A stretch of DNA of 64,000 bases from Pseudomonas jinjuensis (GCF_900103845.1 NZ_FNIJ01000012.1:1-64000); one strand, 5' to 3'. Numbered from the stretch's first letter, positions 31,206 to 40,033 are shown. Numbers and translations are program-made. The notes: generated from the letters alone by a model not told the origin.

Positions 31206-31234
31206 CACCAGCTCCACAGCTAACACTGCACGTA

Positions 31235-31260
31235 ATTATAAGAAAAGGGCCGGCATTATA
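31235..31260 (-). promoter_or_regulatory. Candidate -10 elements of the his operon
   Basis: Two exact TATAAT hexamers lie on the minus strand at 31255-31260 and 31235-31240, 30 to 50 bp upstream of the hisB start. Neither has a clear TTGACA at the right distance. One probably serves as the -10 of a sigma-70 promoter. Confidence 0.4.
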
Positions 31261-31359
31261 GGCGCGACGGGCCTTCTGCGGCTACGGGCGACGGTCGGCC
31301 GGCTGGCCTCGACGCCCTCGCCTTACTTACACTTGCCGGCCCACGCCGAGGAAGCCGCC

Positions 31360-31758
31360 ATGCCCGTGATCGTCGAAACGCTCGTCCAGCCCACCGAACA
31401 GGACCGCCAGGACCTGCTGAAGATCTACGCCGACGCCCCGGACTGGCTGCTCGCACCGCATGCCGACGCGCCCGCGCTGGTGGAGGCCGGGCTGCGCGAA
31501 GGCCGGCTGCTCGGCGGACGCTTCAACGACCGCCTGCTCGGTGCCGCCTGGCTGGAACTCGACGACGACGCCTGGCGCCTGTCGCGCCTGTGCGTGCGCA
31601 AGGTCACCCGCGGGCGCGGCGTCGGCCAGCGTCTGCTCGACGAGAGCAGGCGCCTCGCCAGCGAAGCCGGCAAACCCTTGCTGCTGCGCGCGCCATCCGG
31701 CCATCTGGAAGCCCAGGCGCTGGCCGCCCGGGCGCACCTGCAACTGGAGCAGGACTGA
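31360..31758 (+). CDS. PanZ-family acetyl-CoA sensor / GNAT-like protein
   Basis: Encodes 132 residues. The pattern RFNDRLLGAAWLEL followed by LCVRKVTRGRGVGQRLLDE closely parallels enteric PanZ/PanM (RFNERLLAA..., LRVREVTRRRGVGQYLLEE). The RGRGVG acetyl-CoA pyrophosphate loop is intact. PanZ binds the aspartate decarboxylase PanD, promoting its maturation and, with acetyl-CoA, inhibiting it. Whether this homologue does so is inference. It is followed 3 bp later by the FAD dehydrogenase gene. Confidence 0.75.
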   Translation: MPVIVETLVQPTEQDRQDLLKIYADAPDWLLAPHADAPALVEAGLREGRLLGGRFNDRLLGAAWLELDDDAWRLSRLCVRKVTRGRGVGQRLLDESRRLASEAGKPLLLRAPSGHLEAQALAARAHLQLEQD

Positions 31759-31761
31759 GGA

Positions 31762-32862
31762 ATGGACGGCGTAGACCTGCTGATCGTCGGCGCCGGCGCG
31801 CTCGGCCTGGCCTGCGCCGCGCGCCTGGCCGATCCCGCTCGCAGCGTGCTGGTGGTCGAACAGGAACGCCTGATCGGCAGCCACACATCCAGTCGCAATT
31901 CCGAAGTCATCCACGCCGGCCTCTATTACACGCCCGGCTCGCTGAAGGCCGAACTCTGCCTGGAAGGCCGCGAACGCCTGTACGCCTGGTGCGCCGCCCA
32001 CGACGTGCCGCACCAACGCATCGGCAAGCTGCTGGTGGCGGTGGAGGACGCCGAGCGCGCCAAGCTGGACAGCCTCGCCGTCAACGCCGCGGCCTGTGGT
32101 GTGCATGACCTGCAGGAAATCGATGCCGCCCGCCTGCATTCCCTGGAGCCGGCCGTACGGGGCGTCGCCGCCCTGCTCTCGCCAAGCACCGGCATCGTCG
32201 ACAGCCACGCCTACCTGCAATCGCTGCTCGGCGAAGCCGAAAGGAAAGGCGCGCAACTGGTCCTGGATACCCGCATCGACCGCCTGCAACACACGGCGGA
32301 TGGCTGGATCGCCGAAGGCTCCAGCGTTGGCGAGCCCTTCACGCTGAAGGCCGAACGGGTAATCAATGCCGGCGGCCTGTTCGCCCAACAACTGGCCGGA
32401 GCGACCGCCGGACTGGCCGGCGCGCCGCCTCTGCACCTGTGCCAGGGCCGCTACTTCACCTACGCCGGGCGCTCGCCGTTCCACCACCTGATCTACCCGA
32501 TGCCGGAAGCCAACACCGCCGGTCTCGGCATCCACGCCACCCTCGACCTCGCCGGGCAGCTGCGCTTCGGGCCCGACGTGCGCTATCTAGACGCCATCGA
32601 CTATCGCGTCGACGAACAGCTGCGGGACGCCTTCGCCACGGCCATCGCCCGCTATTTCCCGGGCCTCGACGCCGCCCGCCTGCAGCCCGGCTACAGTGGC
32701 ATCCGGCCCAAACTGGCCGGCCCCGGGGAACCCGCGGCCGACTTCCTCATCCAAACCCCGGAAGACCATGGCCTGCCAGGCCTGGTCAACCTGTTCGGCA
32801 TCGAGTCACCGGGGCTGACCGCCAGCCTGGCGATCGCCGAGCGTGTCGCCGCGGCCTGTTGA
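31762..32862 (+). CDS. FAD-dependent oxidoreductase, L-2-hydroxyglutarate dehydrogenase-like
   Basis: Encodes 366 residues with an N-terminal dinucleotide fold VGAGALGLACA (about 9-19). The segment SRNSEVIHAGLYYTPGSLKA is characteristic of the DAO-fold LhgO/L2HGDH group. The C-terminus shows YSGIRPKLAGPG and FGIESPGLTASLAIAE, which close the FAD site. A flavoenzyme oxidising a 2-hydroxy acid is likely; the exact substrate is unproven. It sits in a rightward run with the PanZ-like gene before and asmA after (61-bp gap). Confidence 0.82.
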   Translation: MDGVDLLIVGAGALGLACAARLADPARSVLVVEQERLIGSHTSSRNSEVIHAGLYYTPGSLKAELCLEGRERLYAWCAAHDVPHQRIGKLLVAVEDAERAKLDSLAVNAAACGVHDLQEIDAARLHSLEPAVRGVAALLSPSTGIVDSHAYLQSLLGEAERKGAQLVLDTRIDRLQHTADGWIAEGSSVGEPFTLKAERVINAGGLFAQQLAGATAGLAGAPPLHLCQGRYFTYAGRSPFHHLIYPMPEANTAGLGIHATLDLAGQLRFGPDVRYLDAIDYRVDEQLRDAFATAIARYFPGLDAARLQPGYSGIRPKLAGPGEPAADFLIQTPEDHGLPGLVNLFGIESPGLTASLAIAERVAAAC

Positions 32863-32923
32863 CGGCCATCACATTGATATACTTCCCGGCTATCTCATTC
32901 GCCGTCTGAACAAGGATCCGTCC

Positions 32924-35158
32924 ATGAAAGCGTTCGGCAAAATCCTGGGCATCGTGCTGCTCGTCCTGCTTCTGGCAGTCGTCGCAGGGGGCTTCATCCT
33001 CACCCACTTCTTCGACCCGAACGACTACAAGGACGAAATCCGCCAGCTCGCCCGCGACAAGGCCAACGTCGAACTGAACCTACGCGGCGACATCGGCTGG
33101 AGCCTGTTCCCCTGGCTCGGCCTGGAACTGCACGACACCAGCGTCGCCACCCTGCAGGCGCCGGACCAGCCGTTCGCCGACGCCCAGCTGCTCGGCTTCT
33201 CGGTCCGCGTGCTGCCGCTGCTGCGCAGGCAGGTGCAGATGAGCGACATCCGCGTCGACGGCCTGACCCTCACACTGACCCGCGACAGGAACGGCGCCGG
33301 CAACTGGGAAAACATCGGCAAGCCGGCGCAACCGGCCGACGGCGCCCCGGCACCGGCGCCAGCGCCGCAACCCGGCAGCAGCGAGACGCCCCCACCGCCC
33401 CCCGGCGACCCCCGCGAGGCGCTGGCCCTGGACATCGACAGCCTGAGCGTGAAGAACTCGCGCATCGACTACACCGACGAGCAGAGCGGCAAGCGCTACA
33501 GCGTCGAAGGTATCGACCTCTCCACCGGGCGCATCCGCGAGGGCCGCAGCATACCGCTCAAGCTCAGCGCCTACCTCGGCACCAACCAGCCGGTGGTGCG
33601 CGCGCGCACCGAGCTGACCGGCAACCTGCGCTTCGACCGCGCGCTCAAGCGCTACCAGCTGGAGGACGCCAAGCTCTCCGGCGAGGCCTCCGGCGACCAG
33701 TTGCAGGGCAAGACCGCGACTTTCGCCGCCCAGGGCCAGCTGCTGGTCGACCAGGCCGCGCAGATCGCCGAATGGCACGGCCTGAAGCTGTCGATCAACC
33801 AGCTGCGCGCCATCGGCGAACTGAAGGCGCGCGAACTGGACAAGCAGCCGAAGTTCGACGGCGGCCTGTCCATCGCCCAGTTCAACCTGCGCGAATTCCT
33901 CGAAGGCCTCGGCCAGACGCTGCCGGCCATGGCCGACAACAGCACCCTCGGCAAGGTCGAGCTGTCCACCCGCCTGGGCGGCACGCGCAACAGCATCGAG
34001 CTGGGCGACCTCAAGCTGAAGCTCGACGACAGCACCTTCAGCGGCAACCTGGCGATCACCGACATCGCCAGGCAGGCCCTGCGCGTGCAGCTCAACGGCG
34101 ACCGCCTGAACCTCGACCGCTACCTGCCAGCGAAGGCAGTGAAGGCCCAGGAAGCCACCAGCATCAACCGCAAGGCCGAAGTCGACGCCACCGTCGCCAG
34201 CGCCACCCAGGGCAACACCCCGCTGCCCAACGCGCCGACCCAGCAGGCCTGGAGCGACGCGGCGGTCCTGCCCATCGCCCGCCTGCGCGCGCTGGACCTG
34301 GACGTCGCCCTGAACATCGGCCAGCTGACCCTCGACAAGCTGCCGATCACCGACGCCAGCCTCAAGCTGCAGGGCCGCGGCGGCCAGCTGGAGCTGCAGG
34401 ACATGCGCGGCGACCTCTACGACGGCCGCTTCAACGCCAAGGCCAGCCTCGACGTGCGCCAGGACGTGGCGCTGCTCAGCGCGCAGAAACACATCGACAA
34501 CGTGCCGGTGGAGCGCCTCCTCGAATCCCAGGGACAGAAGCCGCCGCTCACCGGCCTGCTCGACCTGGACAGCAACATCACCACCCAGGGCAACAGCCAG
34601 AAAGCCTGGATCGACAATCTCAACGGCACCGCCCGCTTCGTCCTGAACAAGGGCGTGCTGCTCAACGCCAACCTGGAGCAGCAGCTCTGCCAGGGTATCG
34701 CCACCCTCAACCGCAAGTCCCTGAGCGCGCCCCACGGCGGCAAGGACACGCCGTTCCGCGAGCTCAAGGGCAATCTCACCTTCCGCAACGGCGTCGCCAG
34801 CAACCCCGACCTCAAGGCCAGCATCCCCGGCCTGACGGTCAACGCCGACGGCGACATCGACCTGCGCGTGCTCGGCATGGACTACCGCGTCGGCGTGATC
34901 ATCGAAGGCGACAAGAGCGACATGCCCGACCCGGCCTGCCAGGTGAACCCGCGCTACGTCGGCATCTCCTGGCCGCTGCGCTGCCGCGGCCCGCTGGAAC
35001 TCGGCGCCAAGGCCTGCCGCCTGGACCAGGACGGCCTCGGCAAGATCGCCGCGCAGCTGGCCGGCCAGAAGCTGAACCAGAAGATCGAAGAGAAGCTCGG
35101 CGACAAGGTCAGTCCGGAGCTCAAAGACGCACTCAAAGGGCTGTTCAAGAAAGAATGA
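32924..35158 (+). CDS. asmA: AsmA family inner-membrane protein
   Basis: Encodes 744 residues. An N-terminal transmembrane helix (about 6-27) precedes the AsmA N-terminal domain (DIGWSLFPWLGLELHDTSVA), a proline-rich insert (about 133-163), then long repetitive beta-sheet sequence and a conserved C-terminal region (SNITTQGNSQKAWIDNLNG). AsmA-like proteins span the periplasm as bridge-like lipid carriers or affect outer-membrane assembly. Its stop overlaps the mutY start (ATGA at 35155-35158). Confidence 0.9.
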   Translation: MKAFGKILGIVLLVLLLAVVAGGFILTHFFDPNDYKDEIRQLARDKANVELNLRGDIGWSLFPWLGLELHDTSVATLQAPDQPFADAQLLGFSVRVLPLLRRQVQMSDIRVDGLTLTLTRDRNGAGNWENIGKPAQPADGAPAPAPAPQPGSSETPPPPPGDPREALALDIDSLSVKNSRIDYTDEQSGKRYSVEGIDLSTGRIREGRSIPLKLSAYLGTNQPVVRARTELTGNLRFDRALKRYQLEDAKLSGEASGDQLQGKTATFAAQGQLLVDQAAQIAEWHGLKLSINQLRAIGELKARELDKQPKFDGGLSIAQFNLREFLEGLGQTLPAMADNSTLGKVELSTRLGGTRNSIELGDLKLKLDDSTFSGNLAITDIARQALRVQLNGDRLNLDRYLPAKAVKAQEATSINRKAEVDATVASATQGNTPLPNAPTQQAWSDAAVLPIARLRALDLDVALNIGQLTLDKLPITDASLKLQGRGGQLELQDMRGDLYDGRFNAKASLDVRQDVALLSAQKHIDNVPVERLLESQGQKPPLTGLLDLDSNITTQGNSQKAWIDNLNGTARFVLNKGVLLNANLEQQLCQGIATLNRKSLSAPHGGKDTPFRELKGNLTFRNGVASNPDLKASIPGLTVNADGDIDLRVLGMDYRVGVIIEGDKSDMPDPACQVNPRYVGISWPLRCRGPLELGAKACRLDQDGLGKIAAQLAGQKLNQKIEEKLGDKVSPELKDALKGLFKKE

Positions 35159-36222
35159 CGCCGGAACGCTTCCACACCGCCGTGCTCGACTGGTTCGACC
35201 GCCACGGCCGCCATGACCTCCCCTGGCAACGGGACATCAACCCGTACCGCGTATGGGTCTCGGAAATCATGCTGCAGCAGACCCAGGTCGGCACCGTGAT
35301 GGGCTATTACGACCGCTTCATGGACGCGCTGCCCAGCGTGCGCGACCTGGCCGCCGCGCCGGAGGACGAGGTCCTGCACCTGTGGACCGGGCTCGGCTAC
35401 TACAGCCGCGCGCGCAACCTGCACAAGACCGCGAAGCGGGTGGTCGAGCAGCACGGCGGCGAATTCCCCCGCGACGTCGAGCAGCTCGCCGAACTCCCCG
35501 GCATCGGCCGCTCCACCGCCGGCGCCATCGCCAGCATCTCCATGGGCCTGCGCGCACCGATCCTCGACGGCAACGTCAAGCGCGTGCTGGCCCGCTATCT
35601 GGCCGCCGACGGCTATCCGGGCGAACCGAAGGTGGCGAAGCAGCTATGGGACGCCGCCGAACGCTTCACCCCGCACGCGCGGGTCAACCACTACACCCAG
35701 GCGATGATGGACCTCGGCGCCACCCTCTGCACCCGCACCCGGCCGAGCTGCCTGCTCTGCCCGCTGCGCGAGGGCTGCCGCGCCCACCTGCTCGGCCGCG
35801 AGAGCGACTTCCCGGTGCCCAAGCCGCGCAAGGCCCTGCCGCAGAAGCAGACGCTGATGCCGATCCTGGCCAACCGCGACGGCGCCATCCTGCTCTATCG
35901 CCGGCCATCCACCGGCCTCTGGGGCGGACTGTGGAGCCTGCCGGAAATGGACGACCTGGCCGATCTCGCCCCCTTCGCCGAACGCCATTCCCTCGACCTC
36001 GGCGAACGCCACGAACTACCCGGCCTGACCCACACCTTCAGCCACTTCCAGCTGGCCATCCGGCCCTGGCTGGTGCGCGTGGAAAGCGCCGCCCCCGCCG
36101 TGGCCGAGGCCGACTGGCTCTGGTATAACCTCGCCACCCCACCGCGACTCGGCCTCGCCGCTCCGGTGAAAAAGCTGCTCAAACGGGCAGCCGACGCGTT
36201 GAAAGCAGGAGAAATGCCATGA
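35155..36222 (+). CDS. mutY: Adenine DNA glycosylase MutY
   Basis: Encodes 355 residues. Catalytic E37 ([10 protein letters not shown]) and D138 (LDGNVKRV) fall at the same numbers as in E. coli MutY. The helix-hairpin-helix is [12 protein letters not shown], and the 4Fe-4S ligands are C192, C199, C202 and C208 (C-X6-C-X2-C-X5-C). A C-terminal Nudix-like domain (about 225-350, [12 protein letters not shown]) recognises 8-oxoG. It removes A opposite 8-oxoG. Start and stop overlap asmA and yggX by ATGA, indicating coupled translation. Confidence 0.97.
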   Translation: MTPERFHTAVLDWFDRHGRHDLPWQRDINPYRVWVSEIMLQQTQVGTVMGYYDRFMDALPSVRDLAAAPEDEVLHLWTGLGYYSRARNLHKTAKRVVEQHGGEFPRDVEQLAELPGIGRSTAGAIASISMGLRAPILDGNVKRVLARYLAADGYPGEPKVAKQLWDAAERFTPHARVNHYTQAMMDLGATLCTRTRPSCLLCPLREGCRAHLLGRESDFPVPKPRKALPQKQTLMPILANRDGAILLYRRPSTGLWGGLWSLPEMDDLADLAPFAERHSLDLGERHELPGLTHTFSHFQLAIRPWLVRVESAAPAVAEADWLWYNLATPPRLGLAAPVKKLLKRAADALKAGEMP

Positions 36223-36491
36223 CCCGACTGGTGATGTGCCGCAAGTACAAAGAAGAACTGCCCGGCCTCGACCGCCCGCCCTACCCCGGCCCCAAGGGCG
36301 AGGACATCTACAACAACGTCTCGAAGAAAGCCTGGGACGAGTGGCAGAAGCACCAGACCATGCTGATCAACGAACGCCGGCTGAACATGATGAACGCCGA
36401 CGACCGCAAGTTCCTCCAGGCCGAGATGGACAAGTTCCTCTCCGGCGAGGAGTACGCCAAGGCCGAGGGCTACGTTCCGCCGAGCGAGTGA
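36219..36491 (+). CDS. yggX: Fe(2+)-trafficking protein YggX
   Basis: Encodes 90 residues starting [20 protein letters not shown] with conserved Cys7, ending with a helical [17 protein letters not shown] segment. It is linked to iron handling and protection of Fe-S clusters from oxidation. It directly follows mutY, itself an Fe-S enzyme, with a four-base overlap; the mutY-yggX pairing is widespread. Confidence 0.95.
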   Translation: MTRLVMCRKYKEELPGLDRPPYPGPKGEDIYNNVSKKAWDEWQKHQTMLINERRLNMMNADDRKFLQAEMDKFLSGEEYAKAEGYVPPSE

Positions 36492-36559
36492 AGGAACCCT
36501 CACTCGTCGAAACCGGACCTAAGTTTCGGTATTAACTGAAAAATTTTTTCACGGCGCGC

Positions 36560-36588
36560 TTGACACCCCCCTGCAAAACCCTTTTAAT
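36560..36588 (+). promoter_or_regulatory. Promoter of tRNA-Phe
   Basis: -35 TTGACA (36560-36565), 17-bp spacer, -10 TTTAAT (36583-36588), then a GC-rich discriminator (GCGCCCC). The predicted start is a few bases before the mature tRNA. Confidence 0.8.
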
Positions 36589-36598
36589 GCGCCCCGTC

Positions 36599-36674
36599 GC
36601 CCAGGTAGCTCAGTTGGTAGAGCAGGGGATTGAAAATCCCCGTGTCGGCGGTTCGATTCCGTCCCTGGGCACCA
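36599..36674 (+). tRNA. tRNA-Phe (GAA)
   Basis: 76 nt cloverleaf with encoded CCA. Acceptor is GCCCAGG / CCTGGGC, D arm is AGCTCAGTTGGTAGAGC, anticodon stem GGGGA / TCCCC with loop TTGAAAA (anticodon GAA at 36632-36634), and T arm is GGTTCGATTCC. Confidence 0.98.
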
Positions 36675-36718
36675 CCTTCAACTTTCAGGTGGTGCCAAAA
36701 CCACCCGAAAGTCTCAAG

Positions 36719-36743
36719 AAACCCGCCTAGTGCGGGTTTTTTG
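36719..36743 (+). terminator. Terminator after tRNA-Phe
   Basis: AAACCCGC-CTAGT-GCGGGTTT followed by TTTTG, 45 bp beyond the tRNA. From here to 36892 nothing recognisable is seen. Confidence 0.9.
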
Positions 36744-36892
36744 TTGTCTGGATTTTTTCCGGCATCTGTCAGTTCAGGGCATTTTGAGGGTACCGCCAGT
36801 TCGGCCATCGAAAAGTCCCTGCACCAGCCCAGGGCGCCAGCGCGGCAGGATCGGTCAATACCTCCATTGGCCCGCCCGCAAGCCGACAAGCA

Positions 36893-36906
36893 TTGACAGA
36901 AGTCAA
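36893..36906 (+). promoter_or_regulatory. Anr/FNR-type box upstream of nrdD
   Basis: TTGAC-AGAA-GTCAA is a symmetrical match to the TTGAT-N4-ATCAA consensus with one conservative change in each half. A -10-like TAAATT lies at 36928-36933, which would centre the box near -41, the class II activation position. This fits oxygen-limitation induction of the anaerobic reductase. Confidence 0.75.
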
Positions 36907-36933
36907 TCTTCCTCCCGAGGCCATCGCTAAATT

Positions 36934-36981
36934 CCACAACATCTTGTTGGAATAACATCCAACAAACACATCATGTTGTGT
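36934..36981 (+). promoter_or_regulatory. Pair of NrdR-like boxes upstream of nrdD
   Basis: Box 2, ACACATCATGTTGTGT (36966-36981), matches the NrdR consensus ACACWATATATWGTGT at 13 of 16 positions. Box 1, CCACAACATCTTGTTG (36934-36949), matches at 11. They start 32 bp apart, about three helical turns, the spacing known for cooperative NrdR binding. Box 2 ends 11 bp before the nrdD ATG. Confidence 0.65.
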
Positions 36982-36992
36982 AAGGACGCCAG

Positions 36993-39014
36993 ATGACCAC
37001 CTCCCATCCCCTTCCCATATCCCTGCGCAAACGCAATGGCCTCGAGGTCGCATTCGATCCCGGCAAGATCCGGCGCGCCATCGCTGCAGCCGGGCAAGCC
37101 AGCGGCGAGTTCGGCGAGCGGCACGCGCAGGACCTGGCCGGCACCGTGCTGGAGCGCCTGCCAGCACAAGCGAGCCTGGATATCGAGCAGGTGCAGGACG
37201 TCGTCGAACGGGTGCTGATGGAGGCCGGGCACTACCCCACCGCACGCGCCTACATCGTCTACCGCGAACGCCACGGCCGCCTTCGCCGCGAGCGCAAGAC
37301 GCTGGTGGACGTCGCCGCGTCGATGAACGAGTACCTGTCGCGGGAAGACTGGCGGGTGCGCGCCAACGCCAACCAGGGCTATTCCCTCGGCGGGCTGATC
37401 CTCAACGTGTCGGGCAAGGTCACCGCCAACTACTGGCTGGACGAGGTGTACAGCCAGGGCATCGCCATCGCCCACCGCGAGGCCGACCTGCACATCCACG
37501 ACCTCGACATGCTCGCCGGCTACTGTGCCGGCTGGTCGCTACGCACCCTGCTCAACGAGGGCCTGAACGGTGTGCCGGGGCGGGTCGAGGCCGGGCCGCC
37601 GAGGCACCTGTCCAGCGCCCTGGGGCAGATGGTCAACTTCCTCGGCACCCTGCAGAACGAATGGGCCGGCGCCCAGGCCTTCAGCTCCTTCGATACCTAC
37701 CTCGCGCCCTACGTGCGCAAGGACAACCTCGGTTATGACGAGGTGCGCCAGGCGATCCAGGAGTTCATCTACAACCTCAACGTGCCGTCGCGCTGGGGCA
37801 CCCAGACGCCCTTCACCAACCTGACCTTCGACTGGGTCTGCCCGGAGGACCTGCGCGAGCAGATTCCCTACGTCGGCGGCGAGGAGATGCCCTTCGCCTA
37901 TGGCGAGCTGCAGGCCGAGATGGACCTGATCAACCGCGCCTACATCGAGGTGATGCAGGCCGGCGACGCCCACGGCCGGGTATTCACCTTCCCGATCCCG
38001 ACCTACAACATCACCCACGACTTCCCCTGGGACAGCGACAACGCCACGCGCCTCTTCGAAATGACCGCGCGCTACGGCCTGCCCTACTTCCAGAACTTCC
38101 TCAACTCGGACATGCAGCCCAACCAGGTGCGCTCCATGTGCTGCCGCCTGCAGCTGGACGTGCGCGAATTGCTCAAGCGCGGCAACGGCCTGTTCGGCTC
38201 GGCGGAACAGACCGGCTCGCTGGGCGTGGTGACCATCAACTGCGCGCGCCTGGGCTACCGCCATCGCGGCGATCTCGCTGGCCTCCATCGCCAGTTGGAC
38301 CATCTGCTGGAGCTCGCCTTCGACAGCCTGGAGGTGAAGCGCAAGGTGATCCAGCAGCACATGGACGCCGGCCTCTATCCCTACACCAGGCGCTACCTGG
38401 GCACCCTGCGCAATCACTTCTCCACCATCGGCGTGAACGGCCTGCACGAGATGCTGCGCAACTTCACCGACGACCGCGAAGGCCTGCATACCGAGGCCGG
38501 GCGGCGGATGGCGCTGGAGCTGCTGGACCATGTGCGCGCGCGGCTGGTGGGCTTCCAGGAAGACAGCGGACACCTCTACAACCTCGAAGCCACGCCCGCC
38601 GAAGGCACCACCTACCGCTTCGCCCGCGAGGACCGCAAGCGCCACCCGGACATTCTCCAGGCCGGCACGCCGGACGCGCCCTACTACACCAACTCCTCGC
38701 AGTTGCCGGTGGGCTTCACCGACGACCCGTTCGAGGCGCTGGAGCTGCAGGACGCCCTGCAGTGCAAGTACACCGGCGGCACCGTGCTGCACCTGTACAT
38801 GGCCGAGCGCATATCCAGCGCCGAGGCCTGCAAGACGCTGGTGCGCACCGCCCTCGGACGCTTCCGCCTGCCCTATCTGACGGTGACCCCGACCTTCTCC
38901 ATCTGCCCGGTGCACGGCTACCTGGCCGGCGAGCACGAGTTCTGCCCCAGGTGCGACGAGGCCGCGCTGCAGAAAGCCGCCAGCAGGAGCTGCTGCGGCG
39001 GTTGTGGCGGCTGA
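36993..39014 (+). CDS. nrdD: Anaerobic ribonucleoside-triphosphate reductase, large chain lacking the glycyl-radical tail
   Basis: Encodes 673 residues. An ATP-cone (about 8-100) precedes the ten-stranded catalytic barrel (RWGTQTPFTNLTFDW, GVVTINCARLGY). Near the end C638-P-V-H and C651-P-R-C654 form the zinc-ribbon region. The protein then stops after a Cys-rich tail (CCGGCGG). In the class III family the zinc site is followed by a conserved RV.GY.RP glycyl-radical loop; none is present in this frame. The motif is in the next small gene (39054-39200). The product reduces NTPs anaerobically. Upstream Anr- and NrdR-like sites suggest oxygen and dNTP control. The start follows AAGGA by seven bases. 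Confidence 0.93.
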   Translation: MTTSHPLPISLRKRNGLEVAFDPGKIRRAIAAAGQASGEFGERHAQDLAGTVLERLPAQASLDIEQVQDVVERVLMEAGHYPTARAYIVYRERHGRLRRERKTLVDVAASMNEYLSREDWRVRANANQGYSLGGLILNVSGKVTANYWLDEVYSQGIAIAHREADLHIHDLDMLAGYCAGWSLRTLLNEGLNGVPGRVEAGPPRHLSSALGQMVNFLGTLQNEWAGAQAFSSFDTYLAPYVRKDNLGYDEVRQAIQEFIYNLNVPSRWGTQTPFTNLTFDWVCPEDLREQIPYVGGEEMPFAYGELQAEMDLINRAYIEVMQAGDAHGRVFTFPIPTYNITHDFPWDSDNATRLFEMTARYGLPYFQNFLNSDMQPNQVRSMCCRLQLDVRELLKRGNGLFGSAEQTGSLGVVTINCARLGYRHRGDLAGLHRQLDHLLELAFDSLEVKRKVIQQHMDAGLYPYTRRYLGTLRNHFSTIGVNGLHEMLRNFTDDREGLHTEAGRRMALELLDHVRARLVGFQEDSGHLYNLEATPAEGTTYRFAREDRKRHPDILQAGTPDAPYYTNSSQLPVGFTDDPFEALELQDALQCKYTGGTVLHLYMAERISSAEACKTLVRTALGRFRLPYLTVTPTFSICPVHGYLAGEHEFCPRCDEAALQKAASRSCCGGCGG

Positions 39015-39053
39015 CCCTTCTTCACTTTCATCCACGCAAAAGGAGCACTACCG

Positions 39054-39200
39054 ATGACCGCGAACCAACTGCCCGAAAGCCAGCGCCAGCGCTGCGAAGT
39101 CTGGACCCGCGTGATGGGCTATCACCGCCCGGTGTCCGCCTTCAACGCCGGCAAGCAGTCCGAGCACCGCGAACGTCGCCACTTCCGCGAGACGCGATGA
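39054..39200 (+). CDS. Separate glycyl-radical mini-subunit of anaerobic ribonucleotide reductase
   Basis: Encodes 48 residues in a frame different from the upstream gene's stop context. Residues 15-34 read EVWTRVMGYHRPVSAFNAGK, the C-terminal glycyl-radical loop of NrdD; G22 is the predicted radical site. A perfect AAGGAG (39040-39045) sits eight bases before the ATG. Its stop overlaps the nrdG start (ATGA, 39197-39200). The 39-bp gap after nrdD, its own ribosome site and intact frame argue for a genuine split gene rather than a sequencing frameshift. It should dock on the NrdD chain and be activated by NrdG. Whether the split is common in Pseudomonas I cannot check here. Confidence 0.82.
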   Translation: MTANQLPESQRQRCEVWTRVMGYHRPVSAFNAGKQSEHRERRHFRETR

Positions 39201-39895
39201 GCGCCATGCTCAGGGTCGGGGGCCTGGTGCCCCTGACCACCCTCGACTACCCGGGGCTGCTGGCCTGCGTACTGTTCTGCCAGGGCTGCGCCTGGCGTTG
39301 CCGCTACTGCCACAACCCGCAGCTGATCCCCGCCCGGGGCGCCGGGGAAATCGCCTGGCCGGAGGTGCTCGCATTCCTCCAGCGCCGCCGCGGCCTGCTG
39401 CAGGCCGTGGTCTTCAGCGGCGGCGAGGCGACGCTCCAGGCCGCACTTCCCGGCGCCATGGACAGGGTGCGCGAACTGGGCTTCCGCGTCGGCCTGCACA
39501 GCGCGGGAATCAATCCGCGAGCGCTGGCCCAGGCACTGCCGCGGACGGACTGGGTCGGCTTCGACGTCAAGGCGCTGGCGGGGGACGTCGCATCGATCAC
39601 CGGCGTGAAAGGCAGCGGCGCAGCCAACTGGCGCAGCCTGGAACTGCTGCTGGAGAGCGGCGTGGCGCACGAGTGCCGGACCACCGTCCATTGGCAGCTA
39701 TTCGATGTGGAGCGTCTCTGGCGCCTGGCCCGACGCCTGCGGGAAATGGGCGTGGAGCGTTTCGCGGTGCAGCTGGCGCGTGCGACCCACCAGCTCGATC
39801 CCGACCTCGAGCTTGCCCCGACGCCGGATGAAGCTCCAGCCCTTTGGCGCAGCCTGGAGCGCCTGTTCCCCAACTTCGAGTTGCGCGATGCATGA
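39197..39895 (+). CDS. nrdG: Anaerobic ribonucleotide reductase activating enzyme NrdG (radical SAM)
   Basis: Encodes 232 residues. The radical SAM cluster motif is C31-x3-C35-x2-C38 (CAWRCRYC), preceded by TTLDYPG and followed by VVFSGGEATLQ. It makes the glycyl radical on the reductase using SAM and reduced flavodoxin. Length fits the longer NrdG type paired with nonenteric NrdD. The start overlaps the glycyl-radical mini-gene by four bases, so activator and its target peptide are translated together. Confidence 0.92.
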   Translation: MSAMLRVGGLVPLTTLDYPGLLACVLFCQGCAWRCRYCHNPQLIPARGAGEIAWPEVLAFLQRRRGLLQAVVFSGGEATLQAALPGAMDRVRELGFRVGLHSAGINPRALAQALPRTDWVGFDVKALAGDVASITGVKGSGAANWRSLELLLESGVAHECRTTVHWQLFDVERLWRLARRLREMGVERFAVQLARATHQLDPDLELAPTPDEAPALWRSLERLFPNFELRDA

Positions 39896-39999
39896 GCGGA
39901 ACTGCGGCCGTCCGAATTAGCCGAGTTTGAGATACGGAAAGCTCTGAATTCCAAATAAACTCTTCTTCATTTCTGCAGCATGCCCTGTAGTACGGGACC

Positions 40000-40033
40000 T
40001 CCAGATTCTATTTTCTAAATAACGAAATCTGGA
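40000..40033. repeat. Inverted repeat TCCAGATT / AATCTGGA
   Basis: Perfect 8-bp arms at 40000-40007 and 40026-40033 flank an 18-base A/T-rich loop, 18 bp before a small frame. It could be a regulatory dyad or structured RNA; no T-run follows. Confidence 0.45.

Noticed and set aside
39015..39053. Sequencing or programmed frameshift joining nrdD to the glycyl-radical motif
   Set aside because: A stop, a 39-bp gap, a perfect Shine-Dalgarno and an ATG separate them, and there is no slippery site; a split gene is the simpler reading.
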